Assembly (NCBI RefSeq): GCF_004364245.1 | Contig: NZ_SOAV01000002.1 | Location: 310,001-374,000, forward strand | Direction of reading: 5' to 3' | Source of the DNA: Streptomyces sp. BK208 | GTDB lineage: Bacteria > Actinomycetota > Actinomycetes > Streptomycetales > Streptomycetaceae | DNA length: 64,000 nucleotides | Shown: positions 1 to 9,515 of the stretch, piece by piece | Position numbering within the stretch: position 1 is the stretch's first letter | Layout of the letters: every line of letters begins with the position of its first letter | Made by a program: the position numbers and the translations under genes | The notes under the pieces: model-generated | The model's input: only the letters and a program-made list of their open reading frames with translations | The model's database searches: none | What the model was told of the DNA's origin: nothing

Positions 1-333
1 GTCGCCGCCGTTGAGCGACTTGCTGCGGGAGACGCCCGAGTAGAGCAGGATCACGTTGCCGCTGTTGCCCGGGTCCTCGTCGGTGGCCTTGAGCGCGTCC
101 CAGACCGCCGCGTACGAGACCTTCGTCTGGTCGCTGATGATCGTGTGGAGGGACGACTTGAGGCTCGTGCCCGTCTTGCCGATCGCGTCCTTGTAGTACG
201 TCGCGTCGTAGTCCGTGTTCGTCGCCGTGGTCGCCGTGGCCGGGCTCGCCGTCAGGCCGGGGGTGGCGAGCACGGCGAGTACGGCCGCGGCGAGAGCCGC
301 CGCTTTCCGGCGGCGGGTGCGTATCGCGAGCAT
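1..333 (-). CDS. Secreted endonuclease I family nuclease (3' part outside window)
   Basis: The ATG lies at 331-333 on the minus strand and the frame stays open to base 1, so only the first 111 residues are visible. Residues 1-35 form a signal peptide: MLAIRTRRRK, then an Ala/Leu/Val core and an ATAT-like cleavage region. The mature start contains YYKDAIGKTG, then VSYAAVWDAL, then the run TDEDPGNSGNVILLYSG. This matches the beginning of Endonuclease_1 (PF04231) extracellular nucleases of Gram-positive bacteria; the catalytic His/Asn part lies beyond the window. The likely role is extracellular non-specific DNA/RNA degradation. There is no strong ribosome binding site. The gene is divergent from the ABC exporter, and the 275-bp spacer shows no other convincing feature. 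Confidence 0.8.
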   Translation of the reverse strand, partial: MLAIRTRRRKAAALAAAVLAVLATPGLTASPATATTATNTDYDATYYKDAIGKTGTSLKSSLHTIISDQTKVSYAAVWDALKATDEDPGNSGNVILLYSGVSRSKSLNGGD

Positions 334-608
334 GTGGGGTGTCCGATCTACGCGTGTGGAGTCGTGCGGTAGATCGAGCGTGACATGGACATGTAGGAGG
401 TGGGGTGTACGGAGCGTGGCGATTGCGTGACGGTGGCCGTATACGCCGGTTCGGCCCGGAACAGGCGCAGCCGTACGACCCGGCCGCCCCACCCCGCCCG
501 GCGCCGATCACCCGGCCGATTGTTACGGCGGGATGAAATCCCCGCTCGCCCGTGTTGGTGCCTTCCGGTAGATCAGGTGAGCAGGAACGACCGACCGGAG
601 GGCACGGC

Positions 609-3600
609 GTGGACGCGCAACGGGGCTGGGTGCGACGACTGGCGGGGTACGCCTGGCGGTATCCCAAGGACGTCGTACTGGCCCTGGGGTCCTCACTGGG
701 CGGAATGGCCGTCATGGCCTTCGTCCCGCTGATCACCAAGGTGATCATCGACGACGTGATCGGCGACAAGACCAGGGACATGGCCGTGTGGGCCGGCCTC
801 CTGATCGGCGCCGCGCTCGCCGTGTACGGCCTGACCTACGTGCGCCGCTACTACGGCGGCCGGCTCGCCCTCGACGTCCAGCACGACCTGCGCACCGACA
901 TGTACGGGACGATCACCCGGCTGGACGGCAGACGGCAGGACCAGCTGTCCACGGGGCAGGTGATCGGGCGGGCCACCAGCGACCTCCAACTGATCCAGGG
1001 CCTGCTGTTCATGCTCCCGATGACCATCGGGAACGTCCTGCTCTTCCTGATCTCCCTCGTGATCATGGCGTGGCTCTCCCTGCCGCTCACCCTGGTCGCG
1101 CTGGCCGTCGCGCCCGCGCTCTGGTTCATCGCCCGCCGCAGCCGCACCCGGCTGCACCCCGCCACCTGGTACGCGCAGGCCCAGGCCGCCGCCGTCGCCG
1201 GGGTGGTCGACGGCTCGGTGAGCGGCGTACGCGTGGTCAAGGGCTTCGGGCAGGAGGAGCAGGAGACCGGGAAGCTCCGGGAGGTCGGGCGCAGGCTCTT
1301 CGCCGGACGGCTGCGCACCATCAGGCTGAACGCCACCTACACCCCGGCCCTCCAGGCGGTCCCCGCGCTCGGGCAGGTCGCCATGCTCGCCCTCGGCGGC
1401 TGGCTGGCGGTACGCGGACACATCACCCTCGGCACCTTCGTCGCCTTCTCCACCTACCTCGCCCAGCTCGTCGGTCCCGTCCGCATGCTGGCCATGGTGC
1501 TCACCGTCGGCCAGCAGGCCCGCGCGGGCACCGAGCGGGTCCTGGAGCTGATCGACACCGAGCCGGCCATCGAGGACGGCACGAAGACGCTGCCGGCCGA
1601 CGCGCCCGCGACCGTCGAGTTCGACGACGTCGCCTTCGGCTACGACACGGGCGACGGGGAGCCGAGGCCGGTCCTCGACGGGCTCTCCTTCGAGATCCGC
1701 GCCGGTGAGACCCTCGCCGTCGTCGGCTCCTCCGGGTCCGGCAAGTCCACCGTCTCGCTGCTCCTGCCACGCTTCTACGACGTGACGCGCGGCGCCGTCC
1801 TCGTCGGCGGCCACGACGTGCGCGAGCTGACCCTCGACTCGCTGCGGGCCGCCGTGGGGCTGGTGCCCGAGGACTCCTTCCTCTTCTCCGACACGGTCCG
1901 CGCCAACATCGCCTACGGCCGCCCGGACGCCACCGACGAGGAGATCGAGGCCGCCGCGCGGGCCGCGCAGGCGCACGGGTTCATCACCGAGCTGCCCGAG
2001 GGCTACGGCACGACCGTCGGCGAGCACGGGCTGACCCTCTCCGGCGGCCAGCGCCAGCGCGTCGCGCTCGCCCGGGCGATCCTCACCGACCCCCGGCTGC
2101 TCGTCCTCGACGACGCCACCTCCGCCGTGGACGCCCGCGTGGAGCACGAGATCCACGAGGCGCTGAAGCAGGTCATGCGGGGCCGCACCACGCTCCTCAT
2201 CGCCCACCGCCGCTCCACCCTCGGCCTCGCCGACCGCATCGCCGTCCTCGACCGGGGCCGGCTCGCCGACCTCGGCACCCACGAGGAGCTCCAGGAGCGG
2301 TCCGCCCTCTACCGCCGCCTGCTCACCGACCCCGACGAGCTGGGCGCCGTCTCGCCCGGCCACACGCGCCCCGCCGAGAAGGCGGAGGACACCTCCGTAC
2401 GGGACGAGCTGGACGCCGAGTTCGACGCCGAGCGCGGCGTCACGCCCCGGCTGTGGACCGGCGACCGCGCGCCCAAGGACACGGCGCTCGCCGGCACCCC
2501 GGCCACCCCGGAGCTGCTCGCCCAGGTCGACGCGCTGCCCCCGGCCGACGGCACCCCGGACATCGACGAGGCGCAGGCGGTGCGGCCCGAGTCGTCCTAC
2601 GGCCTGCGGCGCCTGCTGCGCGGCTTCCGCACCCCGCTGCTGATCAGCCTCGCCCTGGTGGCCGTGGACGCGGGCATGGGCCTGCTGCTGCCGGTGCTGA
2701 TCCGCAACGGCATCGACGACGGCGTCACCCAGGTGGCCCTCGGCGCGGTGTGGGCGTCCTCGCTGCTCGGACTGCTCGCCGTCCTCGCCCAGTGGGGGGC
2801 GCAGACCGGTGAGATCCGCATGACCGGACGGACCGGCGAGCGGATCCTGTACTCGCTGCGGCTGAAGATCTTCGCCCAGCTCCAGCGGCTCGGCCTCGAC
2901 TACTACGAACGCGAACTGACCGGCCGGATCATGACCCGGATGACGACGGACGTGGACGCGCTGTCGACGTTCCTGCAGACGGGACTCGTCACCGCCTTCG
3001 TCTCGGTCGTCACCTTCTTCGGCATCATGGTCGCCCTGCTGGTGATCGACGTGCAGCTCGCCCTGATCGTCTTCGCGACGCTGCCGCCGCTGATCATCGC
3101 CACGTACTTCTTCCGCAAGGCGAGCGTCAAGGCGTACGAGCTGGCCCGCGAGCGGGTGTCCACGGTCAACGCCGACCTCCAGGAGTCGGTGGCGGGCCTG
3201 CGGATCGTGCAGGCCTTCCGGCGCGAGCACGACGGCGGGCGCCGGTTCGCCGAGCGCAGCGACAGCTACCGGCAGGCCCGCATCCGCGGACAGTGGCTGA
3301 TCTCGATCTACTTCCCGTTCGTGCAGCTGCTGTCCTCGGCGGCCGCCGCGGCCGTGCTGGTCGTGGGCGGCGGGCGGATCGACGAAGCCACGCTGACGAC
3401 CGGCGCGCTGGTGGCGTACCTGCTCTACATCGACCTGTTCTTCGCGCCGGTCCAGCAGCTCTCCCAGGTCTTCGACGGCTACCAGCAGGCGTCCGTCTCA
3501 CTGGGCCGCATCCAGGAACTGCTGCGGGAGCCGACCTCGACCCGCGCCGCCGAGAAGCCGTCCGAGGTGACCTCGCTGCGCGGCGAGATCGCCTTCGAGG

Positions 3601-4349
3601 ACGTGCACTTCGGCTACGGCGGCGAGGACGCCGCGGAGGCGGCGCTGAGCGGCATCGACCTGCGCATCCCGGCCGGGCAGACCGTCGCCTTCGTCGGTGA
3701 GACCGGCGCGGGCAAGTCGACCCTGGTGAAGCTGGTGGCCCGGTTCTACGACCCGACCGGTGGCCGGGTCACCGTCGACGGGCAGGACCTGCGCGCCCTC
3801 GACCTCACCTCCTACCGGCACCGGCTCGGCGTCGTCCCGCAGGAGGCGTACCTCTTCCCCGGCACGGTCCGGGACGCCATCGCCTACGGCCGGCCGGACG
3901 CCACCGACGCCGAGGTGGAGGCGGCGGCGCGGGCGGTCGGCGCGCACGAGATGATCGCCACGCTCGCCGGAGGCTACCTCCACGAGGTCGCCGAGCGGGG
4001 CCGCAACCTCTCCGCGGGCCAGCGGCAGCTGATCGCGCTGGCCCGGGCCGAGCTGGTCGACCCGGACGTGCTGCTCCTCGACGAGGCGACGGCGGCCCTG
4101 GACCTGGCCACCGAGGCACAGGTCAACCAGGCCACCGACCGCGTCGCGGGCCGCCGCACGACGCTCGTGGTCGCGCACCGGCTCACCACGGCCGCCCGCG
4201 CGGACCGGGTCGTCGTCATGGACGGCGGACGGGTCGCGGAGGACGGCACGCACGACGAACTGCTGGCCCTGGACGGGCGGTACGCGCGGCTGTGGCGGAC
4301 CTTCGTCGGCGCCCCCGAGCCGGAGGAGCCGGTCGGCGCGGCGCGCTGA
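609..4349 (+). CDS. Fused two-unit ABC exporter (TMD-NBD-TMD-NBD)
   Basis: A single 1,246-residue chain holds two complete ABC exporter halves that are usually two heterodimer subunits. GTG 609 is chosen because GGAGGG lies 6-8 bases upstream; an earlier in-frame start at 552 has no such site. Half 1 has a six-helix membrane domain (about 20-310) and a nucleotide-binding domain with Walker A GSSGSGKS (373-380), signature LSGGQ and Walker B LLVLDDATS (about 497-505). Half 2 has Walker A GETGAGKS (about 1030), signature LSAGQ and Walker B VLLLDEATA. In NBD1 the catalytic Glu after Walker B is Asp, as in heterodimeric exporters of the TM287/288 and BmrCD type with one degenerate ATP site. It is probably a multidrug or lipid exporter; the substrate is unknown. 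A charged linker (about 580-690) joins the halves. Confidence 0.9.
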   Translation: MDAQRGWVRRLAGYAWRYPKDVVLALGSSLGGMAVMAFVPLITKVIIDDVIGDKTRDMAVWAGLLIGAALAVYGLTYVRRYYGGRLALDVQHDLRTDMYGTITRLDGRRQDQLSTGQVIGRATSDLQLIQGLLFMLPMTIGNVLLFLISLVIMAWLSLPLTLVALAVAPALWFIARRSRTRLHPATWYAQAQAAAVAGVVDGSVSGVRVVKGFGQEEQETGKLREVGRRLFAGRLRTIRLNATYTPALQAVPALGQVAMLALGGWLAVRGHITLGTFVAFSTYLAQLVGPVRMLAMVLTVGQQARAGTERVLELIDTEPAIEDGTKTLPADAPATVEFDDVAFGYDTGDGEPRPVLDGLSFEIRAGETLAVVGSSGSGKSTVSLLLPRFYDVTRGAVLVGGHDVRELTLDSLRAAVGLVPEDSFLFSDTVRANIAYGRPDATDEEIEAAARAAQAHGFITELPEGYGTTVGEHGLTLSGGQRQRVALARAILTDPRLLVLDDATSAVDARVEHEIHEALKQVMRGRTTLLIAHRRSTLGLADRIAVLDRGRLADLGTHEELQERSALYRRLLTDPDELGAVSPGHTRPAEKAEDTSVRDELDAEFDAERGVTPRLWTGDRAPKDTALAGTPATPELLAQVDALPPADGTPDIDEAQAVRPESSYGLRRLLRGFRTPLLISLALVAVDAGMGLLLPVLIRNGIDDGVTQVALGAVWASSLLGLLAVLAQWGAQTGEIRMTGRTGERILYSLRLKIFAQLQRLGLDYYERELTGRIMTRMTTDVDALSTFLQTGLVTAFVSVVTFFGIMVALLVIDVQLALIVFATLPPLIIATYFFRKASVKAYELARERVSTVNADLQESVAGLRIVQAFRREHDGGRRFAERSDSYRQARIRGQWLISIYFPFVQLLSSAAAAAVLVVGGGRIDEATLTTGALVAYLLYIDLFFAPVQQLSQVFDGYQQASVSLGRIQELLREPTSTRAAEKPSEVTSLRGEIAFEDVHFGYGGEDAAEAALSGIDLRIPAGQTVAFVGETGAGKSTLVKLVARFYDPTGGRVTVDGQDLRALDLTSYRHRLGVVPQEAYLFPGTVRDAIAYGRPDATDAEVEAAARAVGAHEMIATLAGGYLHEVAERGRNLSAGQRQLIALARAELVDPDVLLLDEATAALDLATEAQVNQATDRVAGRRTTLVVAHRLTTAARADRVVVMDGGRVAEDGTHDELLALDGRYARLWRTFVGAPEPEEPVGAAR

Positions 4350-4436
4350 GCCCGCCGTTCGCGCAACCATTCGACACCGGCCGTGCGTCCGTACCTGCGT
4401 ACGTCGTCGGTGATCGCCCTACGGAGGGGGACCGCA

Positions 4437-4829
4437 GTGGGCCGGGCCGGTGCCGCAACCCGCCGTCGGCTGGCGCTCGGCACGGCCGTGCTGAGCGCGG
4501 CCGCGCTGCTCGGCGTCGCGCTGCCGCAGGAGGCGCGGGCCGCCACGGGATGCCCGGGCCGGGCGGTGCGCACGCTGCACTTCGCCACCGGTTCCGTCCT
4601 CGTCCACAAGCGCGGCGGCTACGTGTGCGCCGTCACCGTCCCCCGGAAGCCCGGTGCGAAGCGGCAGATGTCGGTCGGCGTACGGGCGCGGGGCGGCCGG
4701 GCCGTCGTGGACTCGGGCCGGTTCGCCCGGCTGGCCGGGCCGGTGACCGTGCACGCCGGGAAGCGCTGTGTGTGGGTGACCGGCAAGGTGTCCGGGAGCG
4801 CGGTCAGTTCCGGCTGGATCCTCTGCTGA
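4437..4829 (+). CDS. Small secreted protein of unknown function
   Basis: This is a 130-residue exported protein of no family I recognise. GTG 4437 is preferred over an upstream in-frame ATG (4383) because the purine run GGAGGGGG (4423-4430) sits 6 bases before it. Residues 1-35 form a signal peptide: RRR, an Ala/Leu core, then QEARA just before the mature region. The mature part has three cysteines, one near its start (CPGRAVRTL), one midway (YVCAVTV) and one in KRCVWVTG, plus a C-terminal Cys as the last residue. This suggests two disulphides in a small beta-rich extracellular domain. It lies 65 bp upstream of the secreted S37 peptidase on the same strand; any functional link is inference. 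Confidence 0.65.
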   Translation: MGRAGAATRRRLALGTAVLSAAALLGVALPQEARAATGCPGRAVRTLHFATGSVLVHKRGGYVCAVTVPRKPGAKRQMSVGVRARGGRAVVDSGRFARLAGPVTVHAGKRCVWVTGKVSGSAVSSGWILC

Positions 4830-4893
4830 CCCTGGTGTTCGCGGGACCGGCTCCGATAGCTTCCGGCGAACATCCGTTTCACAGGGAGGGTGC

Positions 4894-6318
4894 ATGCGCA
4901 AGGCGCTCAGATGGCTGCTGGCGCTCGTGGTGCTCATAGGCACCGTCAGCACGGCGGGCGCGGCCACCGCCGCCGAGCCGAAGGCCGTCGACATCAAGGA
5001 CCGGCTGCTGTCCATACCGGGCATGAGCCTGATCGAGGAGAAGCCGTACACCGGCTACCGCTTCTTCGTCCTCAACTACACCCAGCCGGTGGACCACCGG
5101 CATCCGTCCAAGGGCACGTTCCAGCAGCGGATCACCGTGCTGCACAAGGACGTGAACCGGCCGACGGTCTTCTACACCGGTGGCTACAACGTCTCCACGA
5201 CCCCCAGCCGCCGCGAGCCGACCCAGATCGTGGACGGCAACCAGGTCTCCATGGAGTACCGCTACTTCACCCCGTCCCGGCCCGCCCCGGCCGACTGGTC
5301 CAAGCTGGACATCTGGCAGGCCGCCAGCGACCAGCACCGCATCTTCCAGGCACTGAAGCCGCTCTACGCCGAGAACTGGATCTCCACCGGCGGCTCCAAG
5401 GGCGGCATGACCGCCACCTACTACGAGCGTTTCTACCCGCGTGACATGGACGGCGTCGTCGCCTACGTCGCCCCCAACGACGTGGTGAACAAGGAGGACT
5501 CGGCCTACGACCGCTTCTTCACCCGCGTCGGCACCGAGGAGTGCCGCGACAAGCTGAACGGCGTGCAGCGCGAGGCGCTGGTGCGCCGGGCGCCGCTGGA
5601 GAAGAAGTACGCGTCGTACGCGGCCGAGAACGGCTACACCTTCGACACCATCGGCAGCCTCGACCGCGCCTACGAGGCCGTCGTCCTCGACTACGTCTGG
5701 GGCTTCTGGCAGTACAGCACCCTCGCCGACTGCGCCGACATCCCGGCCGACGCGAAGAACGCCACCGACGACGCGATCTGGGACTCCGTCGACACCATCT
5801 CCGGCTTCTCCGCCTACACCGACCAGGGCCTGGAGACGTACACGCCGTACTACTACCAGGCGGGCACCCAGCTGGGCGCGCCCACGATCCACTTCCCGCA
5901 CATCGAGAAGAAGTACGTCCGCTACGGCTACCAGCCGCCGCGCAACTTCGTGCCCCGCTCGATCCCGATGAAGTTCGAGCCGTGGGCGATGCGGGACGTC
6001 GACACGTGGGTGAAGCACAACGCCCGGCAGATGCTGTTCGTGTACGGCGAGAACGACCCGTGGGGCGCCGAGCGCTTCCGCCTCGGCCACGGCGCGCGGG
6101 ACAGCTACGTCCTCACCGCGCCCGGCATGAACCACGGCGCGAACGTGGCCGGTCTGGTCCCCGACCAGAAGGCCCTCGCCACCGCCCGCATCCTGGACTG
6201 GGCGGGCGTCGCACCCGCCAAGGTCCAGGAGAACCCGTCGGCGGCCAGGCCGCTGGCGGCGTTCGACGCGAGGCTGGACAAGCGGGACGTCGAGCGCGAG
6301 CCGGCGCTGCGCCCGTGA
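4894..6318 (+). CDS. Secreted S37 family peptidase (PS-10 type tripeptidyl aminopeptidase)
   Basis: A 474-residue secreted serine peptidase of the Streptomyces PS-10 / Peptidase_S37 family, related to tripeptidyl aminopeptidases. ATG 4894 follows GGGAGGG by about 4 bases. Residues 1-27 form a signal peptide ending ATAAEP. The alpha/beta-hydrolase nucleophile is Ser168 in STGGSKGGMT. Asp388 in GENDPWG and His414 in GMNHGAN complete a likely triad. The acidic-aromatic middle (DYVWGFWQYS) is the cap region typical of the family. Length matches relatives. It probably releases short peptides from extracellular protein, consistent with the run of exported hydrolases at this end. A strong hairpin at 6343-6373 ends the gene. 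Confidence 0.87.
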   Translation: MRKALRWLLALVVLIGTVSTAGAATAAEPKAVDIKDRLLSIPGMSLIEEKPYTGYRFFVLNYTQPVDHRHPSKGTFQQRITVLHKDVNRPTVFYTGGYNVSTTPSRREPTQIVDGNQVSMEYRYFTPSRPAPADWSKLDIWQAASDQHRIFQALKPLYAENWISTGGSKGGMTATYYERFYPRDMDGVVAYVAPNDVVNKEDSAYDRFFTRVGTEECRDKLNGVQREALVRRAPLEKKYASYAAENGYTFDTIGSLDRAYEAVVLDYVWGFWQYSTLADCADIPADAKNATDDAIWDSVDTISGFSAYTDQGLETYTPYYYQAGTQLGAPTIHFPHIEKKYVRYGYQPPRNFVPRSIPMKFEPWAMRDVDTWVKHNARQMLFVYGENDPWGAERFRLGHGARDSYVLTAPGMNHGANVAGLVPDQKALATARILDWAGVAPAKVQENPSAARPLAAFDARLDKRDVEREPALRP

Positions 6319-6342
6319 CGCCCCCCGCCGGGGCGTGACGAC

Positions 6343-6373
6343 GGTGCCCGGCCGCTCGCAGCGGCCGGGCACC
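6343..6373. terminator. Bidirectional hairpin terminator
   Basis: A perfect 14-bp inverted repeat (6343-6356 with 6360-6373) has a 3-nt loop and sits between the convergent S37 peptidase and GH3 genes. There is no T-tract, as is common for Streptomyces terminators. Confidence 0.75.
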
Positions 6374-6407
6374 CTCGCCTCCCCGCCCGGCGGGCGGCCG
6401 TGACCGG

Positions 6408-8255
6408 CTACGACCGGTAGGTCAGCCCGTGCCCCAGCGGGAAGAGCACCGTCTCCGGATCGTCCGCGCGCACCACCGGCACCGGCAGCTTCCCGCGCGG
6501 CCGCACCCGCCCGGCGATCACCCGGGCCGCCGCCCGCACCTCCACGTCGGTCCAGGAGTACGCGGCGAGTACGGCGGGGACGCCCGGGAGCTGGGCCACG
6601 TCGTACGGATTGCGGACGGCGACCGCGACGACCGGTTTCCCGGTCTCCGACAGCCGCGTGACCAGGGTGCGCTGGCTGCTGCCCGCGGTCACGTTGTACG
6701 TGGCGACGACCACCGCGTCGGCGTCCCCGGCCGCCGCGACGGCGCGGTCGACGACGGCGGCGGAGGGCGCGGTCCCGGTGGACAGGGCGGTGACCGTGAA
6801 GCCCAGTTCCGTCAACGCCTGCGCGAGGACTCCGGTGGGCGGCCCGGTCGTGCCCGACGGCGAGGCCGGATCGGCGCCCACGACCAGCAGCCTGGGGTGC
6901 CTGCGGCGTGAAAGCGGCAGCAGCGGGCCCTCGTTGACCAGCAGCGTGGTGGACCGCTCGGCGATCCGGTCGGCCGCGGCCAGGTGCGCCCGGGTGCCGA
7001 CGGTCCGGTCCACGTCCCGGCGCGTGGTGTACGCGTCCCGGAACAGCCCCAGCTTGGCCTTCAGCCGCAGCACGCGCAGGATCGATTCGTCGAGCCGCGC
7101 CTCGGTGAGTTCGCCCTCCCGTACGGCCGTCAGGACGGCGTTCCAGGCGAGCGGCAGGTCGGGCGGGTTGAGCAGCTGGTCCACGCCCGCCTTCAGCGCC
7201 AGCACCGGCACCCGCTCGTCACCGTACTTCGTCCGTACGCCCTCCATGCCGAGGGAGTCGGTGACCACCACCCCGTCGTAGCCCAGCTCCTCGCGCAGGA
7301 TGCCGGTGAGGATGGGACGGGACAGCGTCGCCGGGTCGCCGGAGTCGTCGAGCGCGGGCACCATCAGGTGGGCGGTCATGATGGCGTCGATGCCCGCCTC
7401 GATCGCGGCGCGGAAGGGCGGTGCGTCCAGCTCCTCCCACTGCTCGCGGGTGTGCGTGATGACCGGGAAGCCGGTGTGGCTGTCGGTGGCGGTGTCGCCG
7501 TGCCCCGGGAAGTGCTTGGCGCAGGCGGCGACCCCCGAGCGCTGGTACCCCGTCACCTCGGCGGCCACCAGCTCCGCCACCGCCTCCGGATCGGCGCCGA
7601 AGGACCGCACGCCGATCACCGGGTTGGCCGGGTTCACGTTCACGTCGGCGTCGGGGGCGTAGTCCTGACGGATGCCCAGCGCGCGCAGCTCGGCACCCGC
7701 GATCCGGCCGAGGGTGCGGGCGTCGGAGCGCGACCCGCTCGCCCCGACGGCCATCGCGCCCGGGAAGAGGGTGGCGGGAGCGCCCACGCGGGCCACTATC
7801 CCGTGCTCCTGGTCCGTGGAGATCAGCACCGGGAGGCCGCGCGGCTGCTCCAGGGACGCCTTCTGGATGCCGTTGGACAGGTCGGCGATCTGCTGCGGGT
7901 CGCGGGTGTTGTGCGCCCACGCGAAGTAGATGATGCCGCCGACCCGGTACCGGGCGATCAGCTCGGCCGCGGTGCGGACGCCGATCTCCTCCAGGTTGGC
8001 GTCGATGTCCGCCTGGTCGGGATCGGTCGCGGAGTGGCCGTAGACCCGCATGACGAAGAGCTGACCGACCTTCTCCTCCAGCGTCATCCGGGAGATGAGG
8101 CCGCGGAGCTTGTCGTCGTCGGGCCTGCGGGCGTCGGCGTACGCCGTGCCGCCCCCGGCCGCGAGAGCCGCGGTGACGACCGCGGTGGCGGTGAGGACGG
8201 TACGTCTGGAGGGCTGTGCGGTGCTTCCCGTGCCGGCCGTGCTGCTGTGGTGCAC
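6408..8255 (-). CDS. Exported GH3 beta-N-acetylhexosaminidase (NagZ-like)
   Basis: A 615-residue glycoside hydrolase family 3 enzyme that releases terminal beta-linked N-acetylglucosamine. GTG 8255 is chosen because GGAAGGAG lies 6 bases before it; the longer frame to 8342 adds residues without a ribosome site. The N-terminus carries SRRTVLTA followed by an Ala-rich core to about residue 40, a Tat-type signal. The family signature KHFPGHGD is at 247-254 and the nucleophile is Asp333 in VVVTDSLGM. The C-terminal half is the usual alpha/beta sandwich domain of large GH3 enzymes, so this is longer than the single-domain E. coli NagZ. The export signal suggests a role in degrading chitin-derived or peptidoglycan-derived sugars outside the membrane. 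Confidence 0.9.
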   Translation of the reverse strand: MHHSSTAGTGSTAQPSRRTVLTATAVVTAALAAGGGTAYADARRPDDDKLRGLISRMTLEEKVGQLFVMRVYGHSATDPDQADIDANLEEIGVRTAAELIARYRVGGIIYFAWAHNTRDPQQIADLSNGIQKASLEQPRGLPVLISTDQEHGIVARVGAPATLFPGAMAVGASGSRSDARTLGRIAGAELRALGIRQDYAPDADVNVNPANPVIGVRSFGADPEAVAELVAAEVTGYQRSGVAACAKHFPGHGDTATDSHTGFPVITHTREQWEELDAPPFRAAIEAGIDAIMTAHLMVPALDDSGDPATLSRPILTGILREELGYDGVVVTDSLGMEGVRTKYGDERVPVLALKAGVDQLLNPPDLPLAWNAVLTAVREGELTEARLDESILRVLRLKAKLGLFRDAYTTRRDVDRTVGTRAHLAAADRIAERSTTLLVNEGPLLPLSRRRHPRLLVVGADPASPSGTTGPPTGVLAQALTELGFTVTALSTGTAPSAAVVDRAVAAAGDADAVVVATYNVTAGSSQRTLVTRLSETGKPVVAVAVRNPYDVAQLPGVPAVLAAYSWTDVEVRAAARVIAGRVRPRGKLPVPVVRADDPETVLFPLGHGLTYRS

Positions 8256-8301
8256 GTGCGCTCCTTCCGGAGGGCTGCTGAAGGAAACTGCCAAGGAGTC
8301 A

Positions 8302-8330
8302 CCAATATCCGGGAAGTTTTCGCCAGTCAA
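8302..8330 (-). promoter_or_regulatory. Candidate promoter of the GH3 gene
   Basis: On the minus strand TTGACT (8325-8330) is followed after 17 bases by TATTGG (8302-8307), close to the housekeeping -35/-10 arrangement. It lies 47 bp upstream of the chosen GTG, which supports that start. I see no clear DasR operator here. Confidence 0.45.
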
Positions 8331-8453
8331 GGGACCGCACACGAGTCGCCCGGGCGGCGGACGTGCCCCGGCGGCGCGGCCGAGCCCTTGGAAAGACGCC
8401 CGCCCGTCCCGTCCCGCCCGGACCGGGCCAGGGCCGGCGGGCCAGGACGTGGG

Positions 8454-9413
8454 TCAGGCGGAGTCCACGGCCACGGCCACGGCCGCGGTCCCGGGCGCCG
8501 GGGTGCCGTGGGCCGAGGCGTCCGGCCAGCGGGCCCGCAGCGTGCGGACCGTCTCCGCGATCGCCGGGCGGCGCGCCGCGCCCGTGCGCCACAGCGCGTA
8601 CAGCCGCCGTACCGGCATCGGGTCGAGCGGCACCTCCACCACCCCCGCCGGCAGCGGGCCACGCCCCAGCCGGGGGATGAGGGCGATGCCGAGACCGGCC
8701 GCGACCAGCGCGACGAGCGTCGGGTTCTCGTCCGCCTGGTGCACGATGTCCGGCTCGTGACCGGCACCCCGCAGCGTCCGCAGCAGCCAGTCGTGGCACA
8801 CCCGCCCGGGCGGCTGGCAGATCCACCGCTCCCCGCCCAGCTCCGCCCGCTTCACGGCGGTCCTCCCCGCGAGGCGGTGGCCCTCGGGGACCAGCAGGTC
8901 GCACAGGTCCTCGCCGATCGGCGCCTGCTCGACCCCGGCCGGCGCCGGCAGCGGGGCGATGTCCCAGTCGTGCGCCACCACCAGGTCGACGGCACCCTTG
9001 GCCACCAGGTCCACGGACAGGTGCGGGTCGACCTCGGTGAGCCGCGCGTCGAGCGCGGGGTGGCGCACCGCCAGGTCGGCCAGGACGGACGGCAGCAGGC
9101 CGCGCGCGGCCGACGCGAACGCGGCGATGGTCAGCCGCCCCGAGGGCACCCCGCGCCGCTCCTCCAGCCGGGTCTCCGCCCGCTCCACGAGGGCCAGCAG
9201 CTCCCTCGCCGTGTCGACCAGGTGCCAGGCGTCGTCGGTGAGCCGCACGCCGCGGCCCTCCCGTTCCAGGAGCACCGTCCTGGTCTCCCGCTCCAGCTTG
9301 GCGATCTGCTGCGACACGGCGGACGGGGTGAAACCGAGCGCCGCCGCGGCCGCGCCGACCGTCCCGTGCACGGACACGGCGTGCAGGGCACGCAGACGCT
9401 GGAGGTCGAGCAT
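8454..9413 (-). CDS. LysR family transcriptional regulator
   Basis: A 319-residue LysR-type regulator. ATG 9413 opens directly into the winged helix-turn-helix (MLDLQRLRALHAV, then GFTPSAVSQQIAKLE at about 28-42). A much longer open frame upstream is antisense to the transporter and is not used. The rest is the two-lobed effector-binding domain with a typical GLGIALIPRL segment near the C-terminus. It is transcribed divergently from an EamA-type exporter 102 bp away, the classic arrangement for a LysR protein controlling an efflux gene in response to its substrate. The ligand is not predictable from sequence. Confidence 0.9.
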   Translation of the reverse strand: MLDLQRLRALHAVSVHGTVGAAAAALGFTPSAVSQQIAKLERETRTVLLEREGRGVRLTDDAWHLVDTARELLALVERAETRLEERRGVPSGRLTIAAFASAARGLLPSVLADLAVRHPALDARLTEVDPHLSVDLVAKGAVDLVVAHDWDIAPLPAPAGVEQAPIGEDLCDLLVPEGHRLAGRTAVKRAELGGERWICQPPGRVCHDWLLRTLRGAGHEPDIVHQADENPTLVALVAAGLGIALIPRLGRGPLPAGVVEVPLDPMPVRRLYALWRTGAARRPAIAETVRTLRARWPDASAHGTPAPGTAAVAVAVDSA

Positions 9414-9515
9414 GGCGGCTCCCGGTGACGGACGAGGAAAGGACAGCGCTGCTTCATCCAACCATGCAGCAATCATCGCTGGTGCTACACGGTCCGCCGG
9501 GTCGATCCTCGACGC

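Noticed and set aside
405..536. 43-codon frame after a strong AGGAGG between the nuclease and ABC exporter genes
   Set aside because: About a quarter of its third positions are A or T, unlike real genes here, and the product has no recognisable feature.
693..3230. Minus-strand open frame of 845 codons opposite the ABC exporter
   Set aside because: Same reason: mirrored codon bias, low-complexity Gly/Glu/Asp/Arg translation and no domain.
8256..8342. Longer N-terminus of the GH3 enzyme
   Set aside because: The 29 extra residues lie over the promoter-like sequence and would put the Tat motif too far from the start.
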